64,000 bases of DNA from assembly GCA_958295665.1 (NCBI GenBank), contig OY282559.1, positions 271,820,047 to 271,884,046 on the forward strand. The letters run 5' to 3'. The DNA comes from Tipula vernalis (Eukaryota > Arthropoda > Insecta > Diptera > Tipulidae). Below the pieces are notes generated by a model. It was not told where the DNA came from and made no database searches. It saw nothing but the letters and a program-made list of their open reading frames with translations. Shown here piece by piece: positions 1 through 11,780 of the stretch. Numbering within the stretch: the stretch's first letter is position 1; each line of letters begins with the position of its first letter. The position numbers and the translations under genes are program-made.

Positions 1-598
1 TTACATTACTTAACGAATACATTCATATCACTTACTAAAAAACCCTCGCCTTTTGGACAAAGGAAAAATGCTGATACATCGCACTTAAAAATTCGTGAAG
101 GCTCTTGGAGTACTTCGAGGAGATTTTTTTCTTCTAGGTAATTATGGACTCTTTCAAACCATGCTCTAATCTTTCCTTCATTAACAGAAAGTCGCGCCGT
201 AGTCAATGTCTGTATGACTCTTTGACATACATATGGTAGGATTTCTATTTAAGAATCCTTCGTACCAATTTCTGCCTGCCAAGCCATTTTTAAACTTATT
301 AGAACGATTAAGGTTTTTTACGAGTTTTGATACTGTGTAAATGAGTTGATCTCTTCTAATTGGATCCAATTTCTGCTAAATGCTGCACCCATTTTACAAT
401 AAGGTCTTCTTCAGATGAGCTGAGTATGGCGTGCGTCCCTGCAGATGAATGCTTTGTGTATTTATTTTTGACCTTATCTAATAATGTCTGTTTGGGTATG
501 TGACAAAATTTAGATGCTTTATATGCAGTCACAGTTCCATGTTTTACCAAGTCAAGAGCTTCTGACAACGTTTCGGGCGTATATGTTTTTCGTGACAT
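1..598 (-). pseudogene. pogo/Tigger-like transposase, N-terminal part, broken and cut by the window edge
   Basis: Reading leftwards from an ATG at 598, the first ~80 codons encode a Pipsqueak-type helix-turn-helix (MSRKTYTPETLSEALDLVKH, then KASKFCHIPKQTLLDKV). A CENP-B/Tc5-like second DNA-binding domain follows (RRDQLIYTVSKL, NWYEGFLNRNPT), and then the start of the DDE catalytic domain (IFKCDVSAFFL, where pogo-type enzymes have their first catalytic Asp). The coding frame shifts near 360 and again near 200, so the ORF is split into three pieces and the gene is inactive. The protein runs off the left edge. This order of domains is that of pogo/Tigger DNA transposases and the jerky-like genes derived from them; the frameshifts favour a dead transposon over a domesticated gene. 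Confidence 0.75.
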
Positions 599-1719
599 AA
601 TGTGATGAAATTTATAAAACTAGAAATATATGAAAAATTTATAAACTTGAGTATATCCATACTTGGTTCATTTATTACTTTTGACAACCTGAGTGAAATA
701 ACACGTATTATTTAACTTAATAAATTACACTTTACTGACTTACTTAGGTTATTAAAAATTATTTAAATTACGTTAAATTATCTAAAACGTATTTTCTACA
801 CAATAACACTTTACACTACACAGCGACTATACTTACCCTATTAACACAGGAAAATAAATGAAATGCATTAAAAGAACGAGAACAAATTCAAAATTGTTTC
901 CCGTTATTTTCCTTTGTTTTTTTTTTTTTTTTTTTTTTTTTTGTGAGCTAGCGATCGATTTATATTATTAGGTAGTTCCCCGATTAACAAATAATTTAGT
1001 AATTCACCATAATGTCTAAATGGACCAAAATTATGCGATAGAACGTAATAGCATACATAGAATTCCGTAACTCCGGCCCATAGCACGCAATTACAGATGA
1101 ACCAATTACAAAGAACGCAATTCTGTGCTACCTAAATATAGTTCAAAAATATATATATTTATCGTATTTATCATCTATTTTGCAGTAAAAAGTATTTCCT
1201 TTCAAGTAATAAGTGAATACTGAATAACTATTTACATGAAACTTCAAATAAACTTGAAAAGAGTTACTTTGATAAATCGAAGATCACCTCACTATTTTCA
1301 AAGCATCAATTGTTACAACTCACAAAAATGTAAATTCTCTAATTACGTCTTAAGGACGGAATAGTGTACATGATCGAAATATTGTGAATATAATTCCGTG
1401 CGTTAACAAAATCAAGTTTTCATCAAACAAGCATATAGAAAAAGATCAAACTAATTATAAATCATGTAATAGACATGCCTGCGAGACATTAAATCATAAA
1501 CCGACCAGAAATTCCTCATATAATAAATATTATGGGTTTACAAAAAATTGAATCGCGCGTTGTTGTTTCACTCAACACCATCGTACGCATACTAAAGATT
1601 TGTGGCCAACAAATATATTATAGAATATAGATAAATGAAATAATATAAAATTTGTACTGATACTTCACGGATGCTCAAATACCAAATACAGTGAAACCTC
1701 CGCGACCACTTACGGGACT
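599..1719. other. AT-rich intergenic stretch, no gene seen
   Basis: No coding similarity is visible. A run of about 27 T lies near 917-942. The rest is AT-rich unique-looking sequence. Confidence 0.5.
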
Positions 1720-2330
1720 ATTTAGTTTTGCAATCATGCTTGGTTTTACCACCAATTAAAATATCATCAAGATAGCAAGACACATCACTAAGACGTGATA
1801 AAATTTTATCCATAAATGACTGAAAGATAGCTCCCAGGGGGTAGGGAGACCAAAAGGTAAACGAGTATAATGGAATTCACGAGAAGATTCTGACACTATC
1901 AGTTGTTGGTAGGCCACAGTTAAACTAGCAAATATGTCATCAATCCTAGGAATCGGATAATGCTCAGACTTTAATAATTTATTAATGGTCACTTTAAAAT
2001 CGACACAAATGCGAACAGATTTTGGAGGTTTCATTACCACAACTAATGTTCTTTTTTTAATAACCGTTCTAGTTTTTTTCGACTTCTACTCTAATCTTCA
2101 TCGGACTGAATAGGCACAATGGAATATAGGCTTTACTTCTTCTTCTTCTTCCAATAAAATCGTTAAAATGGTTCGTAATTGTATTTACCGTTATGTTCGA
2201 AACCTTGACTCCTGAAAAAATTGTTTCCATTTCGGCTTTAAAATATTCAACCAAGACAGGATTACAATTTTTTATTTCATCTATTACGACCAATTCCAGT
2301 TTGTACTTCTCACGAATATGCTCGACCGTT
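1720..2330 (-). pseudogene. Ty3/gypsy reverse transcriptase remnant
   Basis: On the minus strand the first RT blocks read KPPKSVRICVDFKVTINKLL followed by YPIPRIDDIFASL, the usual gypsy palm sequence. YTRLPFGL follows, and then, in a shifted frame at about 1740-1800, SDVSCYLDDILIGG, which contains the YLDD catalytic motif. The upstream piece (about 2290-2069) reads as a leader to RT. Stops and frameshifts separate the pieces, and no LTR was identified, so this is a dead fragment. The gypsy assignment is firm from the motif order; the lineage is not resolved. Confidence 0.75.
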
Positions 2331-5139
2331 ACTTTTATTTTCCTAAGAATTTTAATTGATCCATTGTAACAGAATTAAATTATGAATATAATCTTGAATT
2401 TCTAAATGACTAAATGATTTATGACCAGTATCAACCTCCATTGCCATGAGTTTACCTTCTATTTTTAACTGCATTATATGCATGACTGATCCACTTGTTT
2501 GAGATCATTGATAATTTTCACTTTGTTTCTGCAAACAAATGTACTACAATTATAATTGTAACACCTCCATTGTTTAGCTGGACATTGACTTCTCCTCGAG
2601 CCAGGCGGAGACGGGAATGTAACGGCTATGTCTATTGTTTCGCTTATGTTTCGTTAGGAATGCATAGGTTTTGTGTAATTTGTGATTCTATGATTTGTAT
2701 TCTGTAATCGTTTCAGAATACTGCCGGCATTCTAATGATTGGCGATCGCGATATGCATTCCGGGCGTGCTTTATGTGAATTTGATTGTAGGATCGCTCGT
2801 ACGGACGTTTCTCATCCGCTCTCGTTTGAGTGTGAGCGGGACTCTCTTGATCAGAGTATGTTGCGAGGAAGTTTTCATGGAGTTTACGATGGCTTGCCAC
2901 TGAGTGATAGTTTTGTCACCTTCCACGGCACGAATTGATGTAAGTTGTATTGTCTTGTGTGAGCGTTAGATGTGTTGTCTTGTGATAGTTTTGTGAACTC
3001 TCCACTCTCCATTTTGCGAAGTTGATCTAGATCAAGCGGTGGTCGCTTAAAATATGTGGACTTTTGAAAAAAAAAAATACGTCCCGGAAAATTAAGTTCC
3101 GAAAAACATATTAGTGAATTCTTAAGGGAGCTCAAAATAGTTACAGTAATCAATTGAATCCGGACATTGAGTCACAATGAATTTATAGCATTTGAAAAAA
3201 TATTGGTTTAATGTTTTCTTTTTTTGCTTAATTGGATGGTAGGGTGGCCCTTAACTGTAAAGGAAAAAGTAAATTTTTCGCAATATTGGTTCTCACCAGG
3301 ACTATTTTCGACGGCTATGTTTTATTATTTGAAGACAAACAAATAAAAATAAAAATATTATTACAAATATTTTCGCCCACCAAACAATATTGATTTGAGG
3401 CACTAGCTTTAGGGCTCAAGATCCTTAAAGAAAACTATTAAAACTGTTCGGCAAAATAACTTTGCAGTATTCGGCTTGAAACTGACATAAAATAAACCGC
3501 GGAATAAAATTACTCTCTACAGTGGCTCTGTCAGCTGGGCTGGGTTGAAATCAATTTTTTCAAATCGTATAGCTTATAAACAGTATTTGGGTTGCCCACT
3601 GGCAAAGTAATTAGTTTTTACATAAAAAGTAAGAATTTAACTTTGGCATGCAGCTCAGTCCTGAATTAAAAAGATATGTCTTCAAAACCGAGATTTTGAA
3701 GAGGAATAAATTGAAAATTATGTTAATTTATTTATAGTCGAATGAAAAACAGCATAAGCTACTCGGTCAAAAGTGTTTTGGCAATTTTATCCATCTGTCT
3801 GCGAAACTACATTTCTATGCCTCTTGCTTCATAACTTACTGTCGATTAGAAAACAAAACGTAAATCGGTCTGCTAGTTTTTTTTTTTTGTTGATTAAATA
3901 CAATGGACGATTGCAAGATGAAATATTTGGAAAACTAACTTTTTTAAACTGTGGTTACGAAGTCATTTGTGTCAGTATTAATAGATATTTTAATTTTAAA
4001 GAAGTTCGAAGTATGAAAATGATTAGTATTTTAAAAATATAATAATTAAAATTAAAATTTTCTGAACAACTTCTGAACTAAATTTGACAAAAAGTTGGTT
4101 AATTTAAATCAATTGTGTGTTTGAACAGGAGAATCACCTTGATGCTTCTTCTCCGTACAAATTTTGTCGAAATCTTATATGATCAATGCCAAACTGACGT
4201 TAGCAGCAGCAAATGCATACAATAATGCATTCAGCTGTAAAAGAGTTTTTTTCTTCTAATTTCTATTACTTTTGAACTGTTAGACGCTTGAAAAGAAGAA
4301 ACAAATCAAGCTCAATCAAATCACTTCTAAAAATCTCAGCAACACGGTTTCTTTTAGTTATATAAGAGGTTAGTTGTTTTTGTATTTAAAAACATTTCAA
4401 AATAAGAAGTTTTTAAACAAGACGGTTCCTCCAAAATGGATTTCTCCGAAAATGGTTCCTCCAAAATGGCATCCGAGAATCTCCAAAAGGTCATTCCTCC
4501 AAAATGGGTTCCTCCCATCCCCTTCCTTCCAAAATTTTTCTTCAAAAGCTTTCGTTTCAACCTAGTGCTGTCCAAGAATAAGGTATTCGAATCGTATTAA
4601 CGTATTTTGATATGAAAACTTCTTCTTTTGAGATGCTCTGGAAAAATTCAACTTCTTACTTAAACTACACGACAAAGTTTTTTTTGAAAGTGATTTAATT
4701 GAGCTTTATTTGGTCCCTCTTGCAAATTTTTGGTTAGCACGGTTCAAAAGCTATTCAAATTAGAAAAATAAGTTCCTCCAAAACGGGCTCCTGCTAAATG
4801 GGCCCCAAAAAACCTTTTTCTGCAACAGATAAAAGCATTTTCGCTTATTTATAATAGATTAAAATGATTAAAGTCAAGTTGGAATCATTATGGTGTCAAT
4901 TAAAATATCTTCTTAGTTTAAAATGGATTTTTTCTTGTTTTGGTGAATATTCCCGGGTAAAAATAAAAAATTCATAATAAAAGTATAAAATTCTTTTTTT
5001 ATTTATTTATATTCTCATATTTACCTTTTATTTACTATAATTAATTATAATTTAATATATTTACTACACATATATTAGATGGTGTAACTGAACGTTATGA
5101 AATTTAGAAATTAACCTACCAATACAATTTTAACCTAAA
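2331..5139. other. Intergenic stretch with a minisatellite, no gene seen
   Basis: No gene could be supported here. The stretch 2560-2940 is less AT-rich than its surroundings and contains overlapping short ORFs on both strands without recognisable domains; it could be old LTR or LINE sequence. The only clear structure is the degenerate minisatellite listed separately. Confidence 0.4.
4423..4540. repeat. Degenerate minisatellite, unit TTCCTCCAAAATGG
   Basis: The motif GGTTCCTCCAAAATGG occurs at 4424-4439. Variants follow at 4441-4455, 4456-4470, about 4480-4490, 4493-4507 and in decayed form to about 4540. Two more units (GTTCCTCCAAAACGG and CTCCTGCTAAATGG) lie at 4771-4802, about 230 bp away. 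Unit length is about 15-17 bp. Confidence 0.7.
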
Positions 5140-5597
5140 CAGTCTTAATTTGATCGTGCACGAACTTGATGAAAGTCTCCTCTTAATTGTTCGACCAATA
5201 ACTTTACGTATTCTAAATGAGTCAAAGAACGCTCTCCCCTTTCTCTTTTAACTTCTTTGTATAATATGTAGGAACTAATTACACAAATTTCCAATCCCCA
5301 GAAAAAGAGTTTACGCCACCACTTGAGAGATTTTCTCAGAAAATTATACGTTGATGTGTATTGATCGGCTATATCGACGCCTCCCATGAATTTGTTGTAA
5401 TTTATGACAGCATTTGGTTTTTGTATTATGAGTTCAGCACCACTACGTTGAAACTTTTTCTTCAGGCTAAGATCAGGCTGTGCTTTTTTCGATGTGCAAC
5501 TGAGCAAATGGTAATCCTTACTATTTGGCATTATAGTGCCGTCGGCTTCAATTTCTGACGCAGTAACATAAATTAGATCACTATTTGCACTATCCAT
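5140..5597 (-). pseudogene. piggyBac-type transposase, C-terminal remnant
   Basis: An open frame of 150 codons on the minus strand matches the C-terminal part of piggyBac (DDE_Tnp_1_7) transposases. It has DGTIMPNSKDYHLLSC near residue 19, then INYNKFMGGVDIADQY, whose Asp corresponds to the late conserved Asp of this family, then FLRKSLKWWRKLFFWGLEI and LTHLEYVKLLVEQLRGDF. A complete piggyBac transposase is about 550-600 residues, so roughly three quarters is missing. No upstream catalytic DD-containing sequence is seen to the right of 5597, and no cysteine-rich C-terminal finger follows. It is a truncated copy rather than a gene. Confidence 0.8.
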
Positions 5598-6650
5598 GCG
5601 TATTAATTTAAATGTCCCTTAAGAAAAAAATTAAAACTGCACTATATAGTCACACGCACACGAACCACTTTTATTTAAGAATTGAATAATGGTCCTTTAC
5701 AATATATAAAATGATCGTAGCTGTTTTTTTTTCATCGTTTTTTCTACGAATTCTTACGATCAACATATTTTGCCTGTTTTTCTTTATAAACCGAACAGGG
5801 AGGCTCTTTTTATTATAATAAAAGATATGCTATAGAATAAAACATGGCGCGGTATGTAATGTTAATAGGATTTCTATTTAAAAATAAGAGGAAATCCAGT
5901 TAAATAGGAATTTTATCAGAAATCATATATGTAACTTCAAGCTGGAAAATCTTTAGAATAATAATAAGAAATTTCAATTTAAATCAAGAGGATTTTAATA
6001 TTGAATTAAAGGAATTTTTGATCTAATTAAAAGTGACTGGAAAATCAAATTTGACGGTCCATATGACAATCTTATTAAATGTAATAGACTTATTGTTCCC
6101 TCTGTTGGATCTGGATCAGATGTTACCACGTCCTCAGGAAACGGTTCTTAGGCTTCTGGTAAGCCGGCCACACTTGATGCTTTCCTTAAGGGAGGCATCT
6201 ACCGCTTCAACTAAGAGATGAGGTGTTGATATACGTCAGTGTTTATGGTGACTATCTTCATCACAGTTTATTGCAAAATTACCCTTCTATCACCAAATTT
6301 TTACGATTTGTGGTCTACATTCGATTCGATCTAGAATAGTACAAAATCATTGAGATAAAAAACATTTTTATTAGAACAGCTGCGGTAAATACTAAAATTA
6401 GTGAGCAAACTCAATAAATAAGTTTGTAAATAATTAAGATTTAATAGCACGTGAAATGGTAAACACGTGTTGGTTTTAACGAGCAAGATAAAATTATAAT
6501 TGGCATACTATCTTTATTTTGCTACAAAAGTACACAACGTTATTGCTTACATATTTTTTTGTGGTGGGTGGGTGTGCGCATTTTTTGTTTACGTTCGTAT
6601 TGTCTAAAAACAAATACAAAATAACTCTCAAAATATGACTAGACATACAC
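5598..6650. other. AT-rich intergenic stretch, no gene seen
   Basis: No coding or RNA gene is recognisable. The short plus-strand ORF at 6033-6221 has no domain and looks accidental. Confidence 0.4.
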
Positions 6651-6705
6651 CAAAGCATTCCTAAATATAAAAGCCGTTAGATTCAGACCAATTTTATATG
6701 AAGCT
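6651..6705 (-). mobile_element. Isolated terminus of the 7-bp-TSD TIR family (copy C)
   Basis: The sequence from CAAAGCATTCCTAAATAT at 6651, through AAGCCGTTAGATTCAGACC, matches the right-hand terminus of copies A and B read inward. It stops at about 6705, where the mariner derivative begins. The other end of this copy was not found, so it is a decapitated fragment, older than A and B judging by its substitutions. Confidence 0.7.
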
Positions 6706-7360
6706 TCTAAGTGTCTCAAAATCAACGCAAGATTTGAATTAAATAGAAAACACAGTTTTTAGTCTTAAGATAGTTATTTTTTTATTGAATCATAAAGTAC
6801 ATAGGATTGGGTTATTTATCCGCACTCTTTTGTCGAAATTTTCCATGACCATTCTGCATAAGTGTGGCTGAATTTCGTTAATGTAACGTTTAATTTCCTC
6901 CTGTAATGCACGGGTGGTTGTGGGGCTTGTTGACCTTTGACTTCAAATAACCCCATAAAAAGAAATCTAATGGTGTTAAATCACACGATCTAAGATCTCC
7001 GATCTAAGGGGCCAATTCTGGTCACAGAAGCGAGAGAGTACACAACAAGGAAATGTCTCATGCAGTAATTGAATTGTTTCACGGGCTGTGTGGCATGTAG
7101 CACCGTCTTGTTGAAACCACATATTGTCAGCATCAATATCATCCAATTTCGGCAGAAAGAACTGTGTTATCATGTCGCAATATCGAGCACTCGACTATAG
7201 AGCACTTCGCTCACTATTTTTGAGATATAGTTCAATCATGAAAACATCTTGTTGCATCGTGTAACGCTCCATTTTTACTAACCCTAAACTCTTAGCTGTC
7301 AAATTGTTTTTTAAAAATTCATTTCATTCAAATCTTGCGTTAATTTTGGGACACCCTCTA
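6706..7360 (-). mobile_element. Internally deleted mariner-like element
   Basis: Imperfect terminal inverted repeats bound the element. The left end reads GTGTCTCAAAATCAACGCAA (6711-6730) and continues into GATTTGAAT; the right end reads inward from about 7358 as GGGTGTCCCAAAATTAACGC, continuing AAGATTTGAAT. Between them a minus-strand transposase remnant keeps the start MERYTMQQDVFMIE (about 7273), then jumps to FFLPKLDDIDADNMWFQQDG with the second catalytic Asp in QQDGATCHTAR, and LHETFPCCVLSRFCDQNWP. Decayed C-terminal sequence follows to about 6810. The first catalytic Asp region and most of the DNA-binding domain are deleted and the frame is broken. The right end abuts TATA, consistent with TA insertion. 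It is a dead derivative of the Tc1/mariner superfamily. Confidence 0.75.
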
Positions 7361-7996
7361 TATACTAACAAAGCACCTAGAATACAAGCCGTCAGTATCA
7401 AATTCGAATTAAATACGGGGATAAGGGGATAGAAAGACAAAAAAAAATGGATTTTTCATTCAATTCATATGAAAAGTTATGTTTTTTTAATTTTGTTTTT
7501 CTTAAATGAAAAATCTTACAAAACTGAATTTTGATTTATACGTTATCAAGAATAATAATTTATATATATGTATTTGATTTGAAAATCAATTAATAAAATC
7601 TTGTTTATAAATATTTAATTAATGTTTTACTAAAACCCCTTTATTCACGAACACATCTTTACCACTGATGATGTCACACCTTTCGTTCATGTTTTTTTTT
7701 TTTATAAAAAACTGTCGATAAATAGGAAAGAGTTTATACTAAAGAGGAGAAACAAACTTTTTTTCTTACTTGTAAAAAAAACCATTTAGTTTTTATTGTT
7801 GGTGGTTGTTCGTAGTTTGTTTATTTCTAGTCTATGGTATTTTAAAGTCTTTGATAAATAGTAAGTGAGATCTAACGTCATTGATTTCGGTTTCATAATT
7901 TTATATAGTATTTTTCACATAGACATCAAATCAAATTACTAAATTTAAGTTATTGGTTTTAAAATATGTTATACTCAAAGGTTGGATTTAAATATA

Positions 7997-9538
7997 CAGT
8001 GAGACACGAAATTCTACATACACCACTAAAATTTGCAAAATCGTGATAATTAAAATGAATTAAAAATTGTAATATTAATTAAATAATATATTTAAACCAA
8101 ACAAAATGATAACTGGATAAAAAACAAAACTAATGCAACAGTTCTCAAAAAATTCTAAAAATTAATAAAATTTTACAACAACAATTTTAAGACACGCAGT
8201 ACACCACCAATGAATAATTATGCTATTCCATATTATCATGAGCGCTGCAATCTTTTGGGATTACAGCGTTTAGAAAAGCGTCGGGTGGCGGCTTGCGTTT
8301 TATTTATTCGCGACATTTTTTTGTATCATATTGATTGTGCTGAATTACTCGCACGACTTAATATTTATGCTCCTGAACGTTGCCTGCGTCGTCGTGATGG
8401 TTTTTTACTAATCGATTCTGGCTCAACAAACTATCAACTTTCGGAGCCAGCCTTGACCACGTCTCGACTTTTCAATTATTCATACGATGTTTTTGATTTT
8501 AATTTGACTAGAGATTCGTTTAAACGCGAGCTTTTTAAGACCTTATAGGCATTTTATTGTTTTTATTTTGTTATGTACATACTTTTCATTTTTTGATTTA
8601 AATTATTGTTGCCGATTGTATACCACTGTAGGTAATATTTTAAATATTAAATAAATAAATAAATTTATATCATAAAAGTCTACATACAGTGAATAAAATC
8701 AAAATAATCTTGTACATACACACTTAAGAACTAACATTAATATTTAGTTGGGCCACCATTAGACTCAATAACAGCGCTTAGTCGCCTAGGCATTAATAAA
8801 ACCATGATCTCAGTATCCGCTGGTGAAATTTCACAACATGCATTCGAAAGGGCATTTTTCAATGAATCCCTATCGGTTCTCCTATATTTTCGGACCTTTC
8901 GTTCCAAATCATACCAGATATGCTCTATTACATTTAGATCCGGTGACTAGGGATGCGGATGAAGTTATTTCGGTACATTGTATAGAAGCCATTGCCTTAT
9001 TGCCATCGCCGTATGCTTTGGATCATTATCTTGATATAAGATCCATTGGTTGCCTAATCCTAAGCATTCGACGGACGGTTGTAAATTGCTACGTAATATG
9101 TTAAAATAATGTCGGTAGTCTATATTACCTTCTATGAATACCAATTGTCCGACACCAGATGCAGCCATAGATCATCAAACCATTACGCTGCCAACCGTCG
9201 TATTTAATAGTGGAAAACACATTTTTTGGAGCCATCTCTTGGGTAGCTTTTCGCCAAATGTTTCCCCTTCCATCGGATCCAAATAAATTGTATTTACTTC
9301 ATATCCAGTAGTGTTCCGATTCTCAGCCGCTATTTTTGGAGCATTAATCCTCGGATATGTTTCGAACGTCCCACGCGTTTGTTTCGAAACCCGTAATAAT
9401 AGTTTTATTTTTTTTTATTGAAGTATAATTTTTTTTTGATTAAATACATTATTTAATTAAAATAAAAAATTTTAATTCCTATCATTTGTTTCAATTTTGT
9501 AAGTTTTAGTGGTGTATGTAGACTTTCGTGTCTCACTG
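7997..9538 (-). mobile_element. Tc1-like element nested in copy A, transposase decayed
   Basis: Terminal inverted repeats start CAGTGAGACACGAAATTCTA at 7997 and end TTCGTGTCTCACTG at 9538 (shared core CAGTGAGACACGAAANTCTA, continuing CATACACCACTAAAA), with TA on both sides. On the minus strand a broken Tc1 transposase runs from about 9390 to 8735. It shows INAPKIAAEN, a decayed catalytic region, MAASGVGQLVFIEGNIDYRH, WILYQDNDPKHTA (second catalytic Asp) and SPDLNVIEHIWYDLERKV (catalytic Glu). Frameshifts and stops interrupt it, and its 5' leader is filled by a LINE fragment. This is a dead copy belonging to a different family from the intact element at 28857-30478. Confidence 0.85.
8195..8680 (+). 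mobile_element. 5'-truncated LINE 3' end nested inside the Tc1 element
   Basis: The open frame 8210-8548 encodes 112 residues, including LEKRRVAACVLFIRDIFLY, CAELLARLNIYAPERCLRRR and FNYSYDVFDFNLTRDSFKRE. This is the conserved extreme C-terminus found after the reverse transcriptase of many insect non-LTR retrotransposons. The frame ends at 8548 and is followed by about 100 bp of AT-rich sequence and an (AAAT)n tail at about 8645-8668. Only the last part of ORF2 is present, as expected from 5' truncation during target-primed reverse transcription. It is transposon sequence, not a host gene. The exact left edge is uncertain. Confidence 0.75.
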
Positions 9539-9694
9539 TAAACCTAAAAATATTTTCTGTTGCGAGTATTTTTCATTGATAAAATTTTACGTGGGTTCTT
9601 TTTCGAAATCGTAAAATGTATCCCCCTTAAATTAACCTTCTTTTAAAATTGGTCTGATACTGACGGCTTGTATATCTAGGTGCTTTGATACTAA

Positions 9695-11089
9695 CCACAA
9701 TGTTTTTATAATTCAGTGATGCGAATTGCTCGTCTCTATGGTATTTTATACTATACGTATTTATAAATACAATTCAAGTGAAATTATTAATATTTAAAAA
9801 AAAAAATGTTTCTATGTTAAGTCATGCGATTAAAGTATAACGAAGATGAATAATCGATATATTTAGGGAAATAAAATAAACATCACAACCAATTAAATTC
9901 TCTCAGTTCAAAATTCAATTCCTCTTCAAATCGTCAAATAAATCAATCAACTGTGAACATATTGTACCTACAGATGTGTAAAGCTTATTATTATTATTAT
10001 CAATCTACATAATATTATAAAACATTTAAAGTTTATCGTAAAGAGTATTTTTAACTCATTAAATAATTTAGAAACTATAAATACTTATAAGTACGCAAAC
10101 TAAAAAGTAGATAAATTTCAATTTAAAACCATCAACATTGAAGAAAACCGGCCATGCGACGTAAGTTGATAAGGAAAACAAAAAAAACTCGAAACTAATC
10201 GTTAAACATCTACTTAAATTATATTTAATGATTTTTTACGTAAAAAGCACGATTTAGAATTAAATTTAATTTCATTATTTGTGATATGCGTTTATATGGG
10301 ATGAGATGACTTGCAAAAACTATGTTATGTTATCAACGAAAAAAGTGAACGTACGATAGGCTAAAGTTTAATTTGAAAATATGTCGACAGAATATTGTAC
10401 GTACATATGTATATGGATTATACTCGTACGAGTATATAGTCTTAAAGTTAAAGAATTTTTTTTGTATTAGTCATGCAATAAAAATGTTTCCAAACAAGGC
10501 ACGTCCTGTAGTATGACCAATAATAAAAGGAAAAATTTCAAAAAATGATTTTCAATCTGCTGTTTTATCGTTGCCATAATTGATCCAGCCACAGAAACCA
10601 TAGCAATAAGAATGTAATGGAGATATTCGTACGTTTTTTTTGTTTTGTTGAAATTAATGCCTTGCGAAATTTTTAGAATATTTTACAACTTAAAGAAATT
10701 TGTTGTAACCCATGAAGATTCCTTACACAATGTGGCACAACGGGGCCTGTGGTGCAAAACCAGAAATCTTTCCAGGAAGGAAGATAAATGATCATCCAAG
10801 GTAGCTGTACAGTTGAAAACTTGGTGCTGAAGTCTTTCGGAATAAAATAAATGCAGCCGTCGCCCTGTACTTAGCAGTCCTCGGTTTATATCATCCGAAG
10901 ACAGTCTCAAGCATTAGATGGCGCACTTTAAAACGTTCATTGCCCTATTTTAAAGATAAGCCATACTTAAATTCTTAATAATTTGCTTGCAATTCTTAAA
11001 AGATAAGGGAGCTGCTAGCTCGAGACCCTTAAAATTTCGTACTTTCTTTTTTTGTACCACTATTTCTTAAAAATAAAAACACTTTCCTC
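9695..11089. other. AT-rich intergenic stretch, no gene seen
   Basis: No recognisable gene. A minus-strand ORF at 10683-10910 has no domain that I can identify. Confidence 0.4.
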
Positions 11090-11780
11090 CGTTTATTGTG
11101 ATAGATTTGAGATATTTTCTGGCCAATTCCATCATTTCGACCTGTTTATTTTCCTCTACGAGAAATTTGTCGAAAAAATTGCAACATTTTATGCTGTCTA
11201 TCCATCCCTACTTCGTTTTCCATTCTATTAGTAATCTTAACAAACCGTCTACGTCCCTCATCTTCTTTCCCGGACGATTACTTTCCATCTTTGTAATCTA
11301 ACGGCTGCGACTTTTTTGGGTGAACAATTTCTTTTAATTCTTGGTGGAGTATAGGGAAGACCAAAAATGTGTTTGTGAAATTTTTTCACTGCAAAGTCTT
11401 TGGCAAGAGCTTTCCTATGCAAAATTTTTTCGACTTTTCGAATGCCGTTTGACAGTCTAAGTCTAGTCTGTCTGCCGCCCATTCGAACAACTTATCTTTT
11501 CTGAGAAGATAGTGCTGGTTCCGCAGCTCCGGTTAAAAGACCATTTTTTGGATTTAGTCTAATGCCTTCTCCTGAAATGATTAGCTTACATACTTTTCTA
11601 AAATTCTACATTTTTCTAAATCTATTTTGGCGTTAAAAGCATTAAGATGGCTTAATAAAGAATTCTTAAAAAATCGTCCACCATTATCGATTGAAAAATA
11701 GATGAGGGCTTCCTTTAAACCGAACGGTAAACGAGAATACCAAAAAAACTTTTTGATTGTTTATAAATAAGCAATTCTCG
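11090..11780 (-). pseudogene. Ty3/gypsy RT-RNase H remnant
   Basis: Read on the minus strand, the piece begins near 11735 with YSRLPFGLKEALIYFS (RT block before the YxDD box, which is deleted). It continues with LLSHLNAFNAKIDLEKCRIL (thumb, about 11655-11590). At 11482-11258 an open frame contains KALAKDFAVKKFHKHIFG and later AAVRLQRWKVI, matching the RNase H end of gypsy pol (the KFHxYIYG and RLQRW blocks). Large internal deletions and stops show it is dead. It is separate from the remnants at 1.7-2.3 kb and 60-62.5 kb. Confidence 0.65.

Larger units (their letters stand above)
7369..9687. mobile_element. TIR element with 7-bp target duplication, copy A
   Basis: The element starts CAAAGCACCTAGAATACAAG (7369) and continues CCGTCAGTATCA. 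Its right end, read inward from 9687, is CAAAGCACCTAGATATACAA followed by GCCGTCAGTATCA, giving an inverted repeat of about 33 bp. It is flanked by ATACTAA at 7362-7368 and ATACTAA at 9688-9694, an exact 7-bp direct repeat. After removal of the Tc1 insertion (7997-9538) the element is about 0.78 kb and shows no transposase. Internal sequence from about 7440 to 7990 aligns base for base over long stretches with copy B (about 23480-24220). This is a non-autonomous DNA transposon; the superfamily is not assigned. Confidence 0.85.

Noticed and set aside
2560..2940. LTR belonging to the gypsy RT remnant at 1.7-2.3 kb
   Set aside because: No second copy, no TG...CA boundaries with a target duplication, and no primer site could be shown.
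4423..4540. CRISPR-like array
   Set aside because: Units are adjacent and degenerate with no regular unique spacers, and the sequence is eukaryotic.
8210..8548. 112-codon ORF as a host gene
   Set aside because: Its sequence is the conserved C-terminus of LINE ORF2, and it is followed by an (AAAT)n tail inside a Tc1 element.
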